Assembly: GCA_035604215.1 (NCBI GenBank)
Contig: DATNIW010000055.1
Coordinates: forward strand, 1 to 23,105
Source: UBA5070 sp035604215
GTDB taxonomy: Bacteria > Fibrobacterota > Fibrobacteria > UBA5070
Direction: 5' to 3'
DNA length: 23,105 nt
Below, one piece after another: positions 7,312 to 16,265 of the stretch. Both the position numbers and the translations under genes were made by a program. The number at the start of each line of letters is the position of its first letter. Position 1 is the stretch's first letter. Below the pieces are notes generated by a model, which searched no databases, had not been told where the DNA came from, and saw nothing but the letters and a program-made list of their open reading frames with translations.

Positions 7312-8672
7312 CACGGGGTCGCCTCCACCATGTCCGCGGCCCAGGATCCCACGTCGCCCGCGCCCACGAACAGCAGGTTCCACGCGCCGGATCCCGCTGC
7401 GGCGCGCAGTCGGGAAACGGCCTGTTCCCGCCCCGACACCAGCTCCACCGCGGATCCGGTGGACGCCCGCGACACGATGGCTTCCGAGGAGGATCCCTGG
7501 TCGGGGGTTTCGCGCGCCGCGTAGACGGGTGCCACCAAGGCCAGGTCGGCGTGCCCCAACGCCCTAGCGAAGCCTTCCGCGAAATGTGCGGTGCGCGAGT
7601 AGAGGTGGGGTTGGAAGACCAGGCCGATCCGACGTTCCGGGGAGGACTCCCGCAGCGCCTGGAGGGTGGCTTCGATTTCCGTGGGGTGGTGGGCGTAGTC
7701 GTCGTAGACGGGATTGCCGAACGCGGTCCCCACCAGGTCCAGGCGACGGCGGGCGCCGCGGAATCCCTCGAGCGAACGGGCGGCGAGCGCGGGCTCCACT
7801 CCTTCGATGGATGCCATCGCCATCGCCCCCAGGGCGTTCTGCCGGTTGTGCCGTCCGGGAATCCCCAGGACCAGCCGCGCGACCGGACGCCCTCCGGAAA
7901 GGACCTCGGTGGAGCCGTCGGGCATTTCTTTTCCCCGCAGGTCGGCTTCCGGGGAGAAACCGTACGTCACCACCTGGACGGGGGACGCCCGCCGCAGCGA
8001 GAGGGAGCCGGGATCGTCTGCGCAGAGGACCGCGCGGCCGTGGAAGGGCAGGCGGGACAGGAACTGTTCGAAGGCCCCGCGCAGATCGTCGAGGTCCCGG
8101 TAGCAGTCCAGGTGGTCTTCCTCCAGGTTGGTCACCAGCGCCGTGTCCGGGTGGAGCTGCAGGAAGGTGCGGTCGAATTCGTCGGTCTCCACCACCAGGG
8201 GCCCCTCGGCGCCGGGAAGCGGGACATCCACGGGGTCGGTGGGGACTCCACCGGGCAGCGTGCAGGGATCCAGGCCCGCCTCCCGGAGGATCCGTCCCAG
8301 CATGAGCGTGGTGGTGGTCTTGCCGTGGGTGCCCGCGACGCACAGCGACCGCGAGGAGCGGGTCGCCTCGCCCAGGGCCTCGGCCCGGCGGACCACCAGG
8401 ACGCCAGCCGCCAGGGCGGCGACCACCTCGGGATGGTCGGTGCCCACCGCGCTGGATCGCACCACCAGCTCGGAAGCCGCCGCGAGTGCCGGGTCGTGCC
8501 CCGAGCGGGCGTCGACGCCCAGGGACCGCAGCCATCCCAGATTCGTCGATTCCTGTCGATCGGTTCCCGTCACCCGGAATCCCCTGGCGGCGTACCAGGC
8601 GGCCAGCGGAGCCATTCCGGCACCGCCGATGCCGGTGAAATGGAGTCTCGGGAACAGGTGGAGGGGAATCAT
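7311..8672 (-). CDS. murC: UDP-N-acetylmuramate--L-alanine ligase MurC
   Basis: MurC adds L-alanine to UDP-MurNAc with ATP in the cytoplasm, the first peptide step of peptidoglycan synthesis. The 453-residue protein has the N-terminal Rossmann motif HFTGIGGAGM (11-20) that binds UDP-MurNAc, the ATP loop AGTHGKTTT (113-121) with the His typical of MurC, GRHNRQNALGA in the central domain, and DDYAHHPTEIEATL in the C-terminal domain. The ATG at 8672 overlaps the murG TGA (ATGA) and is preceded by AAAGGAGGGG, one of the strongest ribosome-binding sites in the operon. All three Mur-ligase domains and key residues appear intact, in contrast to the MurD-like protein in the same operon. Confidence 0.97.
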   Translation of the reverse strand: MIPLHLFPRLHFTGIGGAGMAPLAAWYAARGFRVTGTDRQESTNLGWLRSLGVDARSGHDPALAAASELVVRSSAVGTDHPEVVAALAAGVLVVRRAEALGEATRSSRSLCVAGTHGKTTTTLMLGRILREAGLDPCTLPGGVPTDPVDVPLPGAEGPLVVETDEFDRTFLQLHPDTALVTNLEEDHLDCYRDLDDLRGAFEQFLSRLPFHGRAVLCADDPGSLSLRRASPVQVVTYGFSPEADLRGKEMPDGSTEVLSGGRPVARLVLGIPGRHNRQNALGAMAMASIEGVEPALAARSLEGFRGARRRLDLVGTAFGNPVYDDYAHHPTEIEATLQALRESSPERRIGLVFQPHLYSRTAHFAEGFARALGHADLALVAPVYAARETPDQGSSSEAIVSRASTGSAVELVSGREQAVSRLRAAAGSGAWNLLFVGAGDVGSWAADMVEATP

Positions 8673-9748
8673 CCGACCCCTCCTTTCGCCGCGTCGGCGA
8701 CCGCGTCGGCGATCCGGTCGGCGCAGTCGGGTCGCGCGAACGACATCATGGCGCGGGACGCGGACGTTCTCCGCTCCCAGAGCCTGTCCACGGCGCGGAC
8801 GGCGTCCCCGTCCGCGTAGCCGGATTCCGTCAGCACCGCGGCCGCTCCGGCGGACTCGAATTCGCGGGCGTTGATCTCCTGGTGGTTTCCCGTGGCGGAA
8901 GGAAACGGAACCAGCACGGAAGGCAGGCCGTGCAGGGCGAGTTCGGCCAGCGTGCTCGCGCCGGAACGGGTCAAGGCCAGGTCGGCCGCGCCGAAGGCGC
9001 CGTAGACGTCGGTCACGAAGGGTTCCACCTTCGTCTGGGGAAGATGGGCGGCGACTTCCCGCGCCCGCACCAACCCTTCCGCGCCGGTCTGCCAGAGGAT
9101 GCGCCAGCCGCGTTCGACCAGCGCGCCGATCTCCCCGCACAGGATGCGGTTCACGCCGCGCGCGCCTTGGCTGCCCCCGATCACCACCAGATACTTGTCG
9201 GAATCCGAGAGGCCCAGGCCCGCCCTCAGTTCGCCGCGGGTCCTTCCGTCCAGGGCCCGCACAGGATTTCCAACCGCCTCGGCGCCGCGCAGTCGAGCCG
9301 CGCCCGCCGGAGAACCGGCGAAGACCCGGTCGGCGATCCGGGCCAAGAGCCGGTTGGCCACGCCCGGGTAGCTGTTGGATTCGTGGACCAGCAGAGGCGT
9401 GCGAAGCAGCCGCGCGGCGATCCCCGTGGGGAGGCTCACGTACCCCCCGGTCGCGAACACGGCCTGGGGCGCTTCCTGCCGGAGCACCGATCTGGCGGCG
9501 GAAACCGAACCCAAGGCGTGCACGGGCAGACTGGCGTTGGTCCACCAGCGGGATCGGCGCAGCGGGACGGCCCGCACCCCGCGAAACCGGTAGCCCGCGT
9601 CCCGGGACCACTTCTCCTCGGGGCTGCCCGGTCGACCCACGACCACGATCTCCGCGTCGTGGCGCTTCTGCAGGGCGCGTCCCACGGCGAGGGCCGGAAA
9701 CACGTGCCCCCCCGTTCCTCCGCACGCCAACGCCACCTTCAAGCCCAT
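8669..9748 (-). CDS. murG: Lipid II synthase MurG
   Basis: MurG moves GlcNAc from UDP-GlcNAc to lipid I on the inner face of the cytoplasmic membrane. The 359-residue protein shows GGTGGHVFPALA (10-21), the first Gly-rich loop; FATGGYVSLP; HESNSYPGVANR; GGSQGARGVNR, the second Gly-rich loop; and TRSGASTLAEL followed by PFPSATGNHQEINA, which form the nucleotide-sugar site of GT28 enzymes. Length is normal. The ATG at 9748 lies 10 nt inside the end of ftsW, and its own stop overlaps the murC ATG. Its substrate, lipid I, requires MraY, which is not encoded in this cluster. Confidence 0.97.
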   Translation of the reverse strand: MGLKVALACGGTGGHVFPALAVGRALQKRHDAEIVVVGRPGSPEEKWSRDAGYRFRGVRAVPLRRSRWWTNASLPVHALGSVSAARSVLRQEAPQAVFATGGYVSLPTGIAARLLRTPLLVHESNSYPGVANRLLARIADRVFAGSPAGAARLRGAEAVGNPVRALDGRTRGELRAGLGLSDSDKYLVVIGGSQGARGVNRILCGEIGALVERGWRILWQTGAEGLVRAREVAAHLPQTKVEPFVTDVYGAFGAADLALTRSGASTLAELALHGLPSVLVPFPSATGNHQEINAREFESAGAAAVLTESGYADGDAVRAVDRLWERRTSASRAMMSFARPDCADRIADAVADAAKGGVG

Positions 9749-10920
9749 GCCGGCCTCCGCATCGTGGAGGTGCCGGTCCTGGTCTCGGGGGTCCCGGTGT
9801 CCTCGCCGGCGCTGCCGGATTCCGTCTGCCGACGGGACAGGTTCAGCAGCAGGCCCAGCGCGATCATGGAAAACGTGAGATTGGATCCTCCGTAGCTCAA
9901 GAACGGCATCGGGAGACCCGTGGTGGGGATCAGGCGGGTGCACACCATGGCGTGCAGGGCGGCGTAGAGGCCCAGCGCGCTGGACAGCCCCACGGCCAGG
10001 AGCCGGTGTTCCAGGCTCTTGGACAGAAGGGCCGTGCGCAGGCCGCGCCACACCACCAGCAGGAACAGGCCCAGGATGGAGAGGGTTCCCAGAAGGCCCA
10101 GTTCCTCGCCCAGGACGGCGAAGATGGTGTCGGTGTACGGCTCGGGCAGGTGCAGCAGCTTGGCCGTTCCGCGACCCAGACCCACACCGAAGATGCCGCC
10201 GTTGCCCAACGCCACCACGGCCTGCAGCGATTGCAGGGCGGATCCCCTCGCGTGGTCCTCGGGGTGCAGGAACGCCGCCACCCGGGCCATGCGGTAGGGT
10301 TGCAGGACCATGATGCCGGACAGCCCCGCGAAGGCGGCCCCGCCCATGGCGGCGATGTGCTTCCAGGACATGCCCGCCGCGACCAGGATGGCGAAGGAGA
10401 TCATGGCCAAGGCGGTGGCGGTGGAGAAGTTGGGTTGCAGCAGGATCAGTCCGCACATGAGGGCGGTCTTCCAGAGGGCTGGAGCGAGACCCGTCCAGCT
10501 GTCCATGCGCGCGTCCTTCCGGGAGGCCGCCCAGGCGAGGTGGAGGATCAGCGCCAACTTGGCGAATTCCGACGGCTGGAGGGAGAACATGGCCAGGCTG
10601 ATCCATCTCTTGGCGCCGTTCACCGCTCCCACGGATCGCGAGGCCACGGTGAACGCCAGCAGCCCGACGGCGATCCAATACCCCACCCTGGAGCCCGCGC
10701 CCAGCCAGGACGGGCGCACCAGATAGGCGGCCAGGAAGGCCACCACCCCCACGCCCAACCGGACCAGGTGGTCGTGCAGGACGTGTTCCTCTCCCCAGCT
10801 CCACCGGATCACCGTGTAGCCCGACGACGCGCTGTAGATCATGGCGGTCCCGACGGCCACCAGTCCCAGCGCCGCGGCCAGCAGGATCCAATCCGGCTGT
10901 TCTGGGGAAGAAGTCTTCAT
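9739..10920 (-). CDS. ftsW: Septal peptidoglycan polymerase FtsW (SEDS family)
   Basis: FtsW is the SEDS glycosyltransferase that polymerises lipid II at the septum together with FtsI. The 393-residue protein starts at the ATG at 10920, forming ATGA with the upstream stop. It has about ten hydrophobic helices beginning at WILLAAALGLVAVGTAMIYS. SEDS motifs include GAKRWISLAMFSLQPSEFAKLA, HPEDHARGSALQSLQ, GVGLGRGTAKLLHLPEPYTD followed by FAVLGEELGLLG, and the hallmark PTTGLPMPFLSYGGSN near the C-terminus. The usual TDFIFA reads TDTIFA here. A roughly 35-residue Ser/Thr/Gly-rich cytoplasmic tail follows the last helix. FtsW rather than RodA is chosen by position in the dcw operon. Confidence 0.95.
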   Translation of the reverse strand: MKTSSPEQPDWILLAAALGLVAVGTAMIYSASSGYTVIRWSWGEEHVLHDHLVRLGVGVVAFLAAYLVRPSWLGAGSRVGYWIAVGLLAFTVASRSVGAVNGAKRWISLAMFSLQPSEFAKLALILHLAWAASRKDARMDSWTGLAPALWKTALMCGLILLQPNFSTATALAMISFAILVAAGMSWKHIAAMGGAAFAGLSGIMVLQPYRMARVAAFLHPEDHARGSALQSLQAVVALGNGGIFGVGLGRGTAKLLHLPEPYTDTIFAVLGEELGLLGTLSILGLFLLVVWRGLRTALLSKSLEHRLLAVGLSSALGLYAALHAMVCTRLIPTTGLPMPFLSYGGSNLTFSMIALGLLLNLSRRQTESGSAGEDTGTPETRTGTSTMRRPAWA

Positions 10921-11831
10921 GCGTCCAGGAACTCCTCGGCGAAGGCCTGGCCACGGCGCCCCACGCCCAGTCCCTCCAGTTGCGGGAAGCATCCCGGGCT
11001 GAACAGGATCTGTCCACCCGATGTCGTGCATTCCAGGGCGATCTTCGCGGAGGTCGCGAGGTCGTCGGCGACGCGGACGTCCACCAGGCTGGACCAGGCG
11101 GTCGCGATCCATTCCGGGCTTCCGGGGAGGAGCACCACGCGGGTGGCGCGCGTGCGCACCGCGTCCAGCAGCTCGAATCCCGCGTTGAAGCCGGGTCCGC
11201 CGGTCACCAGGGTCACCGGTTGGTCGAAGGCCGACAAGGCCCGGTCGAGTCCCTCGGAGGTGCAGCTCGCGCCGTCGTCGAACAGGGTGGCGCCGCGGTT
11301 CAGCCCGGCCCACTGGAGGCTGTGGGCTGGACCCGTCCAGGCGTAGACGAGTTCGCGCAGGGTCCTGGGCTCCACGCCCCAGCTCAAGGCCGCGGCCACG
11401 GCGGGAAGCACCGCTTCCAGGTGCCGTTTGCCGGGGATGCGCAGGTTGCGCACCGGTCCGAGCACGTGCGCCTTCCCCTGGTCGGCGGCGATGAGCAGAC
11501 CGTGGCGGAGATAGCTCCCCCGCCAGACCGGCCGGTCCGTCGACCAGCTCCAGTCCAACGCCGAGGAACCGGGAACGTCGCGGTCCACCGAGGCGCGGAC
11601 GCCGGGGAATCCTTCCAGGTCGGGCCGCATGTCGTCGGCCTCCACCAGGAAATCCGCCGAAGCCGGGATCGGACGGCCCACCGGGACTTCCACCACCTCG
11701 GGAGGGCGGTGCCCCGCCGGGATCCCCTCGGCGAGTCGGCGCAGCAGGTGTGCGCAGGCGAACCGGAGTTCGGATCCGGACACCACCGCGGTGCGGGGAA
11801 GGCGCGAAACGGAGGTCTGGACAACGGTCAT
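10917..11831 (-). CDS. Degenerate MurD-like protein (probable pseudoenzyme)
   Basis: A 304-residue protein in the murD slot between murF and ftsW, joined to both by ATGA overlaps. Its C-terminal half follows MurD closely: LRIPGKRHLEA (130-140) for the ATP-site GxHNxxN stretch, GPAHSLQWAGLNRGATLFDD (167-186) for the HRxE...NDSKATN stretch, TLVTGGPGFNAGF (207-219) for the LxGGxxKxxD loop, and GGQILFSPGCFPQLEG then RRGQAF (272-297) for the end. The decisive residues have changed: NDSKATN is DDGASCT, HRxE is HSLQ, and the GG loop has lost its Lys. The start, AVVSGSELRFACAHLLRRLA (15-34), fits the P-loop helix, but GTNGKS has become SGSELR. The roughly 90-residue UDP-binding domain is absent (MurD is about 440-450 aa). 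There are no frameshifts or stops. I infer a retained non-catalytic protein; it may act as a scaffold or regulator. Confidence 0.75.
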   Translation of the reverse strand: MTVVQTSVSRLPRTAVVSGSELRFACAHLLRRLAEGIPAGHRPPEVVEVPVGRPIPASADFLVEADDMRPDLEGFPGVRASVDRDVPGSSALDWSWSTDRPVWRGSYLRHGLLIAADQGKAHVLGPVRNLRIPGKRHLEAVLPAVAAALSWGVEPRTLRELVYAWTGPAHSLQWAGLNRGATLFDDGASCTSEGLDRALSAFDQPVTLVTGGPGFNAGFELLDAVRTRATRVVLLPGSPEWIATAWSSLVDVRVADDLATSAKIALECTTSGGQILFSPGCFPQLEGLGVGRRGQAFAEEFLDA

Positions 11832-13231
11832 GCTTTCTCTCCAGGTGTGACGGTTTCCGTGGTGACGAGTCGATGGACCAGGGTGTCCAGGCGCAATCCG
11901 TGGGAGGCCTTGACGAGCACCGCGTCGCCGCTCTCCACCTCCTCGAGCACGGCGCGCTCGAGGGATTCCTTGTCCGCGAAGTGCCGGACCTTGCTCGGGG
12001 ACATCCCCGCCGCCAACGCGGATGCGGCGATGTCCCGGGCCTTGGGTCCCAGGCACCAGAGCGCGTCCAGCGCCATCTCGCCGGCGTAGCGCCCGATGGC
12101 TTCGTGCATCTCTCGCGACGCCGCGCCCAGCTCCAGCATGTCGCCGAGCACCGCGATCCGGCGGCCGCGCGTCTCCATTCCGGCCAGGATGGAAAGGGCG
12201 GAACGCACCGACGGGGGATTCGCGTTGTAGCAGTCGTCGATGACGAGCACGCCGTTGTGCTCCAGCACGTTCATCCGTCCGGGCACCGCCTGGAAGGTCT
12301 CCAGGGCGTCGCGGATCGCCCCCTTGGGGACGTGGAGTTCCAGACCGACGGCGATCGCGGCCAGGGCGTTGTACACGTTGTGGGTGCCCGGCACCGGCAG
12401 GCGGAAACGGGTGCGCCCGATGGTGAACGAGCCCCGCCCCATCCCGTCGAACTCCAGGTTCGCGGGCCGCACCTGTCCCTTGCGCAGACCGAACCCCAGC
12501 ACCCGGAAACGCGCGTTGGTGCGCAGCCTCTGGAGATGCGGATCGTCGGCGTTCACCACCAGGGTGCCGCCCCGGCGAAGCCCGGCCGTCACGGCGAGCT
12601 CCTCCTTGCGCACCTTCTCCAGGGTCTGGAAGAACTCCATGTGCTCGTGCCCGATGTTGGTGAGCACCGCGATGGTCGGGGCCAGGGCGCGGGAGAGCGG
12701 TGCGAGCTCGCCGGGGCTGGACGTCCCCAGCTCGACCACGGCCGAGCGGTGCCGGTCCCCGATGCCCAGGAGCGTCGTAGGGACCCCCACGTGGTTGTTG
12801 AGGTTCCCCTGCGTTCGCAGCACCGGTCCGCGGGATTCCAGGACCCGGGCCACCATCTCCTTCGTGGTGGTCTTGCCGTTGGATCCCGCGATCGCGATCC
12901 TGGGGATCCGGAACCGCTGGGCGTGCCGTCCCGCCACGCGCAGGAAGGCCTCGTGCGCGTCGTCGACGGGCAGGTACACCCCCACTTGACGGAAATTGTT
13001 ATCTAGCCATTTTCGTTCCACCACGGCGGCGATCCCCCCCTTCTCGAAGGCGTCCTGCACGAAATCATGCCCGTCGAACCTCCCACCCTTGAGCACCCAG
13101 AAGACCTGCCCCTTGGCGAAGGTCCTGGAGTCCGTGCCCACGGCGATCCTGCGATCGGCGCGCGGCACGGGCCTGCCCGACGGCGTCGTTCCCAGCCATT
13201 CCACCAGTTCGGACCATCTCAGGGCGGGCAT
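11828..13231 (-). CDS. murF: UDP-MurNAc-tripeptide--D-alanyl-D-alanine ligase MurF
   Basis: MurF adds D-Ala-D-Ala to the UDP-MurNAc-tripeptide with ATP, the last cytoplasmic step before MraY. The 467-residue protein starts at the ATG at 13231, with GGGAGGG about 9 nt upstream, 13 nt inside the end of murE. Motifs are DSRTFAKGQVFWVLKG in the N-terminal domain, the ATP loop AGSNGKTTTKE (115-125), GNLNNHVGVPTTLL (142-155), NADDPHLQRL, GTHNVYNALAA, and IDDCYNANPPSVRSAL in the C-terminal domain. All are well preserved and the length is normal. The next gene downstream would be mraY in the canonical order but is instead the MurD-like gene. Confidence 0.97.
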   Translation of the reverse strand: MPALRWSELVEWLGTTPSGRPVPRADRRIAVGTDSRTFAKGQVFWVLKGGRFDGHDFVQDAFEKGGIAAVVERKWLDNNFRQVGVYLPVDDAHEAFLRVAGRHAQRFRIPRIAIAGSNGKTTTKEMVARVLESRGPVLRTQGNLNNHVGVPTTLLGIGDRHRSAVVELGTSSPGELAPLSRALAPTIAVLTNIGHEHMEFFQTLEKVRKEELAVTAGLRRGGTLVVNADDPHLQRLRTNARFRVLGFGLRKGQVRPANLEFDGMGRGSFTIGRTRFRLPVPGTHNVYNALAAIAVGLELHVPKGAIRDALETFQAVPGRMNVLEHNGVLVIDDCYNANPPSVRSALSILAGMETRGRRIAVLGDMLELGAASREMHEAIGRYAGEMALDALWCLGPKARDIAASALAAGMSPSKVRHFADKESLERAVLEEVESGDAVLVKASHGLRLDTLVHRLVTTETVTPGEKA

Positions 13232-14685
13232 GCGGAACCCTCCCGGGCCGCCAAGGCGGAGGACAGTTCCTGTACATCGTCGAAATGGCTCTTCCGGGTC
13301 CCGACGATCTGGTAGTCCTCGTGCCCCTTGCCGGCCACCACCAGGAAATCGCCGGGCTCCAGCAGGGCGGCGGCCTTCCCGATGGCCTCCCGGCGGTCCG
13401 CGATCCGGATCGAGCGGGAGCCTTCCGGGATGCCGGCGCAGACTTCGTCGAGGATGGACTCCGGGTCCTCCGTCCGGGGATTGTCGGAGGTCGCCACCGC
13501 GAGGTCCGCGATGCGCGCGGCGATCCCGCCCATCAGGGGGCGCTTGCCCCTGTCGCGGTCTCCGCCGCAGCCGAACACGCACACGAGCCGCCCGGACACC
13601 AGGGGTCGCAACCCCTCCAGGAGCCGTTCCAGGGCGTCGGGTGTGTGGGCGTAGTCGACGGCTCCCCGGAAGATCCCCGAACGCACGACCTGGCACCGTC
13701 CCGGAACGCTCGTCCGCTTCGCCGCCCGGCGCACGGCTTCGGGCTCCAGCCCCAGTTCCATGGCCGCGGCCGCCACCCCCGCGAGGTTCCTGGCGAAGAC
13801 CTCTCCCACCAGGGGGCTCTCCAGTTCCAGTTCCCCGCCCCTGGAAACCAGGCGGAACCGGTTTCCGTCCAGGTCCACGCTCAGGTCCGCGATCCGCCAG
13901 TCGGCGGACGCATCCTCCAGGGAGACCCCGCGGCAGCGGGATCCCATCCGGCCTGCCAGGATCCGTCCCCACGGGTCGTCGACGTTGACGACGGCGATGC
14001 CGTCCGGTGCCAGGTGGCCGGAGAACAGCAGGGCCTTGGCATCGAAGTACTCCTCCATCGTCGAGTGGTAGTCCAGGTGGTCGCGCGAAAGGTTGGTGAA
14101 GATCGCCGCCTTCGCGCGGATGCCGCCCAACCGTCCCTGGTGCAGGGAGTGGCTGGAGACCTCCAGCACGAGCGACCTCGCTCCGGCCGCCGCCGCTTCG
14201 GCGACGAATTCCCAGAGGGCGACCGCGTCCGGCGTGGTCATGGAGGAGGGGACTTCCCCGCCGGGGTGCCTCTGCACGACCGTGGAGGAAAGGGCCGGCG
14301 CCAGGCCCGCCTCCCGGAAGACCGCCTCCGCCAGGTAGCACGAACTGGTCTTGCCGTTCGTGCCGGTGACCGCGAGCACGAGCATGTCGCGGTCGGGCTC
14401 GCCGGCGAGCGCGCGGCAGACGGGTCCCGCGGCGTCGCGGACCGACTCCACCAGGACGCGACCCGGCAGGGACGCCGATTCCCGTCTGTCCGTCAGCACC
14501 GCCGCGGCACCGGAGGCCAGGGCCTGGTCGGCCCAATCGTTCCCGTCCCGGACGGTTCCGCGCACCGCGAGGAACAGGCAACCGTCGCCGGCGGTCCGCG
14601 AGTCCAGGCTCGCCCGGGCGATCTCGGGATCGCCCGAGAAGGTCGCGACGACGCCCGCGCGGTCCAGCAGTCGGGAGAGCCTCAT
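13219..14685 (-). CDS. murE: UDP-MurNAc-L-Ala-D-Glu--2,6-diaminopimelate ligase MurE
   Basis: MurE adds the third residue of the stem peptide. The 488-residue protein has the N-terminal DSRTAGDGCLFLAVRG region, the ATP loop VTGTNGKTSS (106-115), LEVSSHSL and TNLSRDHLDYH for the substrate and the carbamylated-Lys area, and in the C-terminal domain VDYAHTPDAL, GGDRDRGKRP and DNPRTEDP (401-408). DNPR is the known marker for the meso-diaminopimelate specificity pocket (lysine enzymes differ there), so this organism very likely has DAP-type peptidoglycan. GKGHEDYQ near the end is also conserved. The ATG at 14685 forms ATGA with the ftsI stop. Confidence 0.97.
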   Translation of the reverse strand: MRLSRLLDRAGVVATFSGDPEIARASLDSRTAGDGCLFLAVRGTVRDGNDWADQALASGAAAVLTDRRESASLPGRVLVESVRDAAGPVCRALAGEPDRDMLVLAVTGTNGKTSSCYLAEAVFREAGLAPALSSTVVQRHPGGEVPSSMTTPDAVALWEFVAEAAAAGARSLVLEVSSHSLHQGRLGGIRAKAAIFTNLSRDHLDYHSTMEEYFDAKALLFSGHLAPDGIAVVNVDDPWGRILAGRMGSRCRGVSLEDASADWRIADLSVDLDGNRFRLVSRGGELELESPLVGEVFARNLAGVAAAAMELGLEPEAVRRAAKRTSVPGRCQVVRSGIFRGAVDYAHTPDALERLLEGLRPLVSGRLVCVFGCGGDRDRGKRPLMGGIAARIADLAVATSDNPRTEDPESILDEVCAGIPEGSRSIRIADRREAIGKAAALLEPGDFLVVAGKGHEDYQIVGTRKSHFDDVQELSSALAAREGSACPP

Positions 14686-16265
14686 CCCGGGGCCTCCGAT
14701 CCCGCGATTTCGCGCATCCGCTTCTGCAGCGCGGAGTCCGACCTTCCGTGCGGCTGTCCCAGCCAGGCGTGGAGGGTTCCCGGCGCGTCCACGGAACCGG
14801 CGCCCCAGGGCAGCGACGGGTCCTCGAGCGCGAACCGCGCGATGTGCGCGAAGGCGGGTGCCGCCGCGAGTCCGCCGGTGTGGCCGTTCGCGGTCGGGTC
14901 GTCCAGCACCACCAGGCACACGAGGGCGTTGGGCTTCAGGCCGACGATCCCCACGAAGGAGGCCATGAAGTGGTCCTGGAAGTATTTCCCGGTGGAGGCG
15001 TCGACCTTCTGCGAGGTTCCGGTCTTCCCTTCCACTTTCTGTCCCGCGATCTCCGCCATGCGCCCGGTCCCGCTGTCCACCACCCGGCCCAGCGCCTGCA
15101 GGATCAGGTCCGCCGAACGCTCGGTGACCGCGCGCCGCACCGGGCGGGACGGGAACCGCTGGACGGTGTCCCCCTGGGCGTCCACCAGGGCCCGCACCAG
15201 CCTGGGACGCACCAGCACCCCGCCGTTGGCGATGGCCGCGTAGGCGGAAGCGAGCTGGAGCGGAGTGACGGTCACTTCCTGCCCGATGGCCAGCGTCGGA
15301 AGCGTCCGTGCCGACCACTGGTCCACCGTCCTCAGGATTCCGCCCTCCTCGCCGGGGATCTCCACTCCCGTGGGGGTCCCGAACCCGAAGTCCCTCGCGG
15401 ACCGGTAGAGGCGTTCCGGACCCACGCGGGTAGCGATCTGCGCGAAGCACACGTTGCTCGACTTCTCCAGGCACCACCCGACGTCGAAGGTCCCGACCTC
15501 GGCGTGCGCGTCGTGGATGGGCGCGGAGCCATCCCCCGGATTCCAGGAGGGCCCCACGGTGAACAGCGTGGAGAGGTCCACCGATCCGGCATCCAACGCC
15601 GCCGAGAGGGTCACTGCCTTGAAGGTGGAACCCGGTTCGTAGGTGCGGTTCACGATCCCCGCGTCCACGCGTCCCTGGAGCATCTCCTGGCGGTTCCCGG
15701 GAGCGGGCAGCGAAGCGGCGGCGGCGATGTCGCCCGTTCCGGCTTCCAGGACCAGCGCCACGCCTCCCTGCGCCTTGTGCGACGAGACCGCGTCGGCCAG
15801 GATCTTCTCCACCTCGGCCTGCAGACCCGGCCGCAGGGTCGTGACCACGGAGAGTCCTTCCCTGGCTCCGTCCCCTTCCTCGTCGAATCCGGGCCAGGGC
15901 TTGCCGCGGCCGGTCCGGCGCGCGACCTTCCAGCCCTCGGTCCCGCGCAGCTGCTTGTCCCACCTGTATTCCAGCCCCATCAGGCCGGATCCGTCCCGGC
16001 CCACCACTCCCAGGATGGGGAGCGCCAGCGATCCCCAGGGCCATTCCCGACGTCCGTCCGGTCCGTCGGCCGCCAGCACCGAACCGTCGGTTCCCAGGAT
16101 CTCGCCGCGCGGTGCGGTCAATATCTGTCGCATCCTCGTCTGGGTCCTCGCGACCTCCCGCAGCTCCTTCGAGCGCACGACCTGGATCCAGAAGAGCCTT
16201 CCCGCCAGCACCAGGAAGAGGAGGGTGAACAGCCCCCGCACCAGTCGGATCCTGGAGTCGTTCAC
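14682..16265 (-). CDS. ftsI: Septal transpeptidase FtsI (class B PBP, PBP3/PBP2x-like)
   Basis: FtsI cross-links septal peptidoglycan together with FtsW. The 527-residue protein begins with a GTG at 16265, forming GTGA with the upstream stop. It has a short cytoplasmic segment, one transmembrane helix at about 9-29 (VRGLFTLLFLVLAGRLFWIQ), and then TAPRGEILGTDGSVLA, the start of the class B pedestal domain. The pedestal is short. The transpeptidase domain has SxxK as STFK with nucleophile Ser213, SSN at 269-271 (SxN), and KTGTS at 414-418 (KTG). LAIGQEVTVTPLQLASAYAAIANGG is also typical. No PASTA domain follows. Function is firm from motifs and context. Confidence 0.96.
   Translation of the reverse strand: MNDSRIRLVRGLFTLLFLVLAGRLFWIQVVRSKELREVARTQTRMRQILTAPRGEILGTDGSVLAADGPDGRREWPWGSLALPILGVVGRDGSGLMGLEYRWDKQLRGTEGWKVARRTGRGKPWPGFDEEGDGAREGLSVVTTLRPGLQAEVEKILADAVSSHKAQGGVALVLEAGTGDIAAAASLPAPGNRQEMLQGRVDAGIVNRTYEPGSTFKAVTLSAALDAGSVDLSTLFTVGPSWNPGDGSAPIHDAHAEVGTFDVGWCLEKSSNVCFAQIATRVGPERLYRSARDFGFGTPTGVEIPGEEGGILRTVDQWSARTLPTLAIGQEVTVTPLQLASAYAAIANGGVLVRPRLVRALVDAQGDTVQRFPSRPVRRAVTERSADLILQALGRVVDSGTGRMAEIAGQKVEGKTGTSQKVDASTGKYFQDHFMASFVGIVGLKPNALVCLVVLDDPTANGHTGGLAAAPAFAHIARFALEDPSLPWGAGSVDAPGTLHAWLGQPHGRSDSALQKRMREIAGSEAPG

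Noticed and set aside
10917..11831. MurD-like gene as a simple sequencing artefact or frameshifted murD
   Set aside because: The frame is continuous, codon use looks normal, the changed residues are scattered substitutions, and the missing N-terminal domain has no remnant in another frame between it and murF because the genes overlap.
12996..15243. Several long plus-strand frames opposite murE, murF and ftsI
   Set aside because: They are shadows of minus-strand genes with clear motifs; translations are low-complexity Arg/Pro/Ala/Gly-rich.
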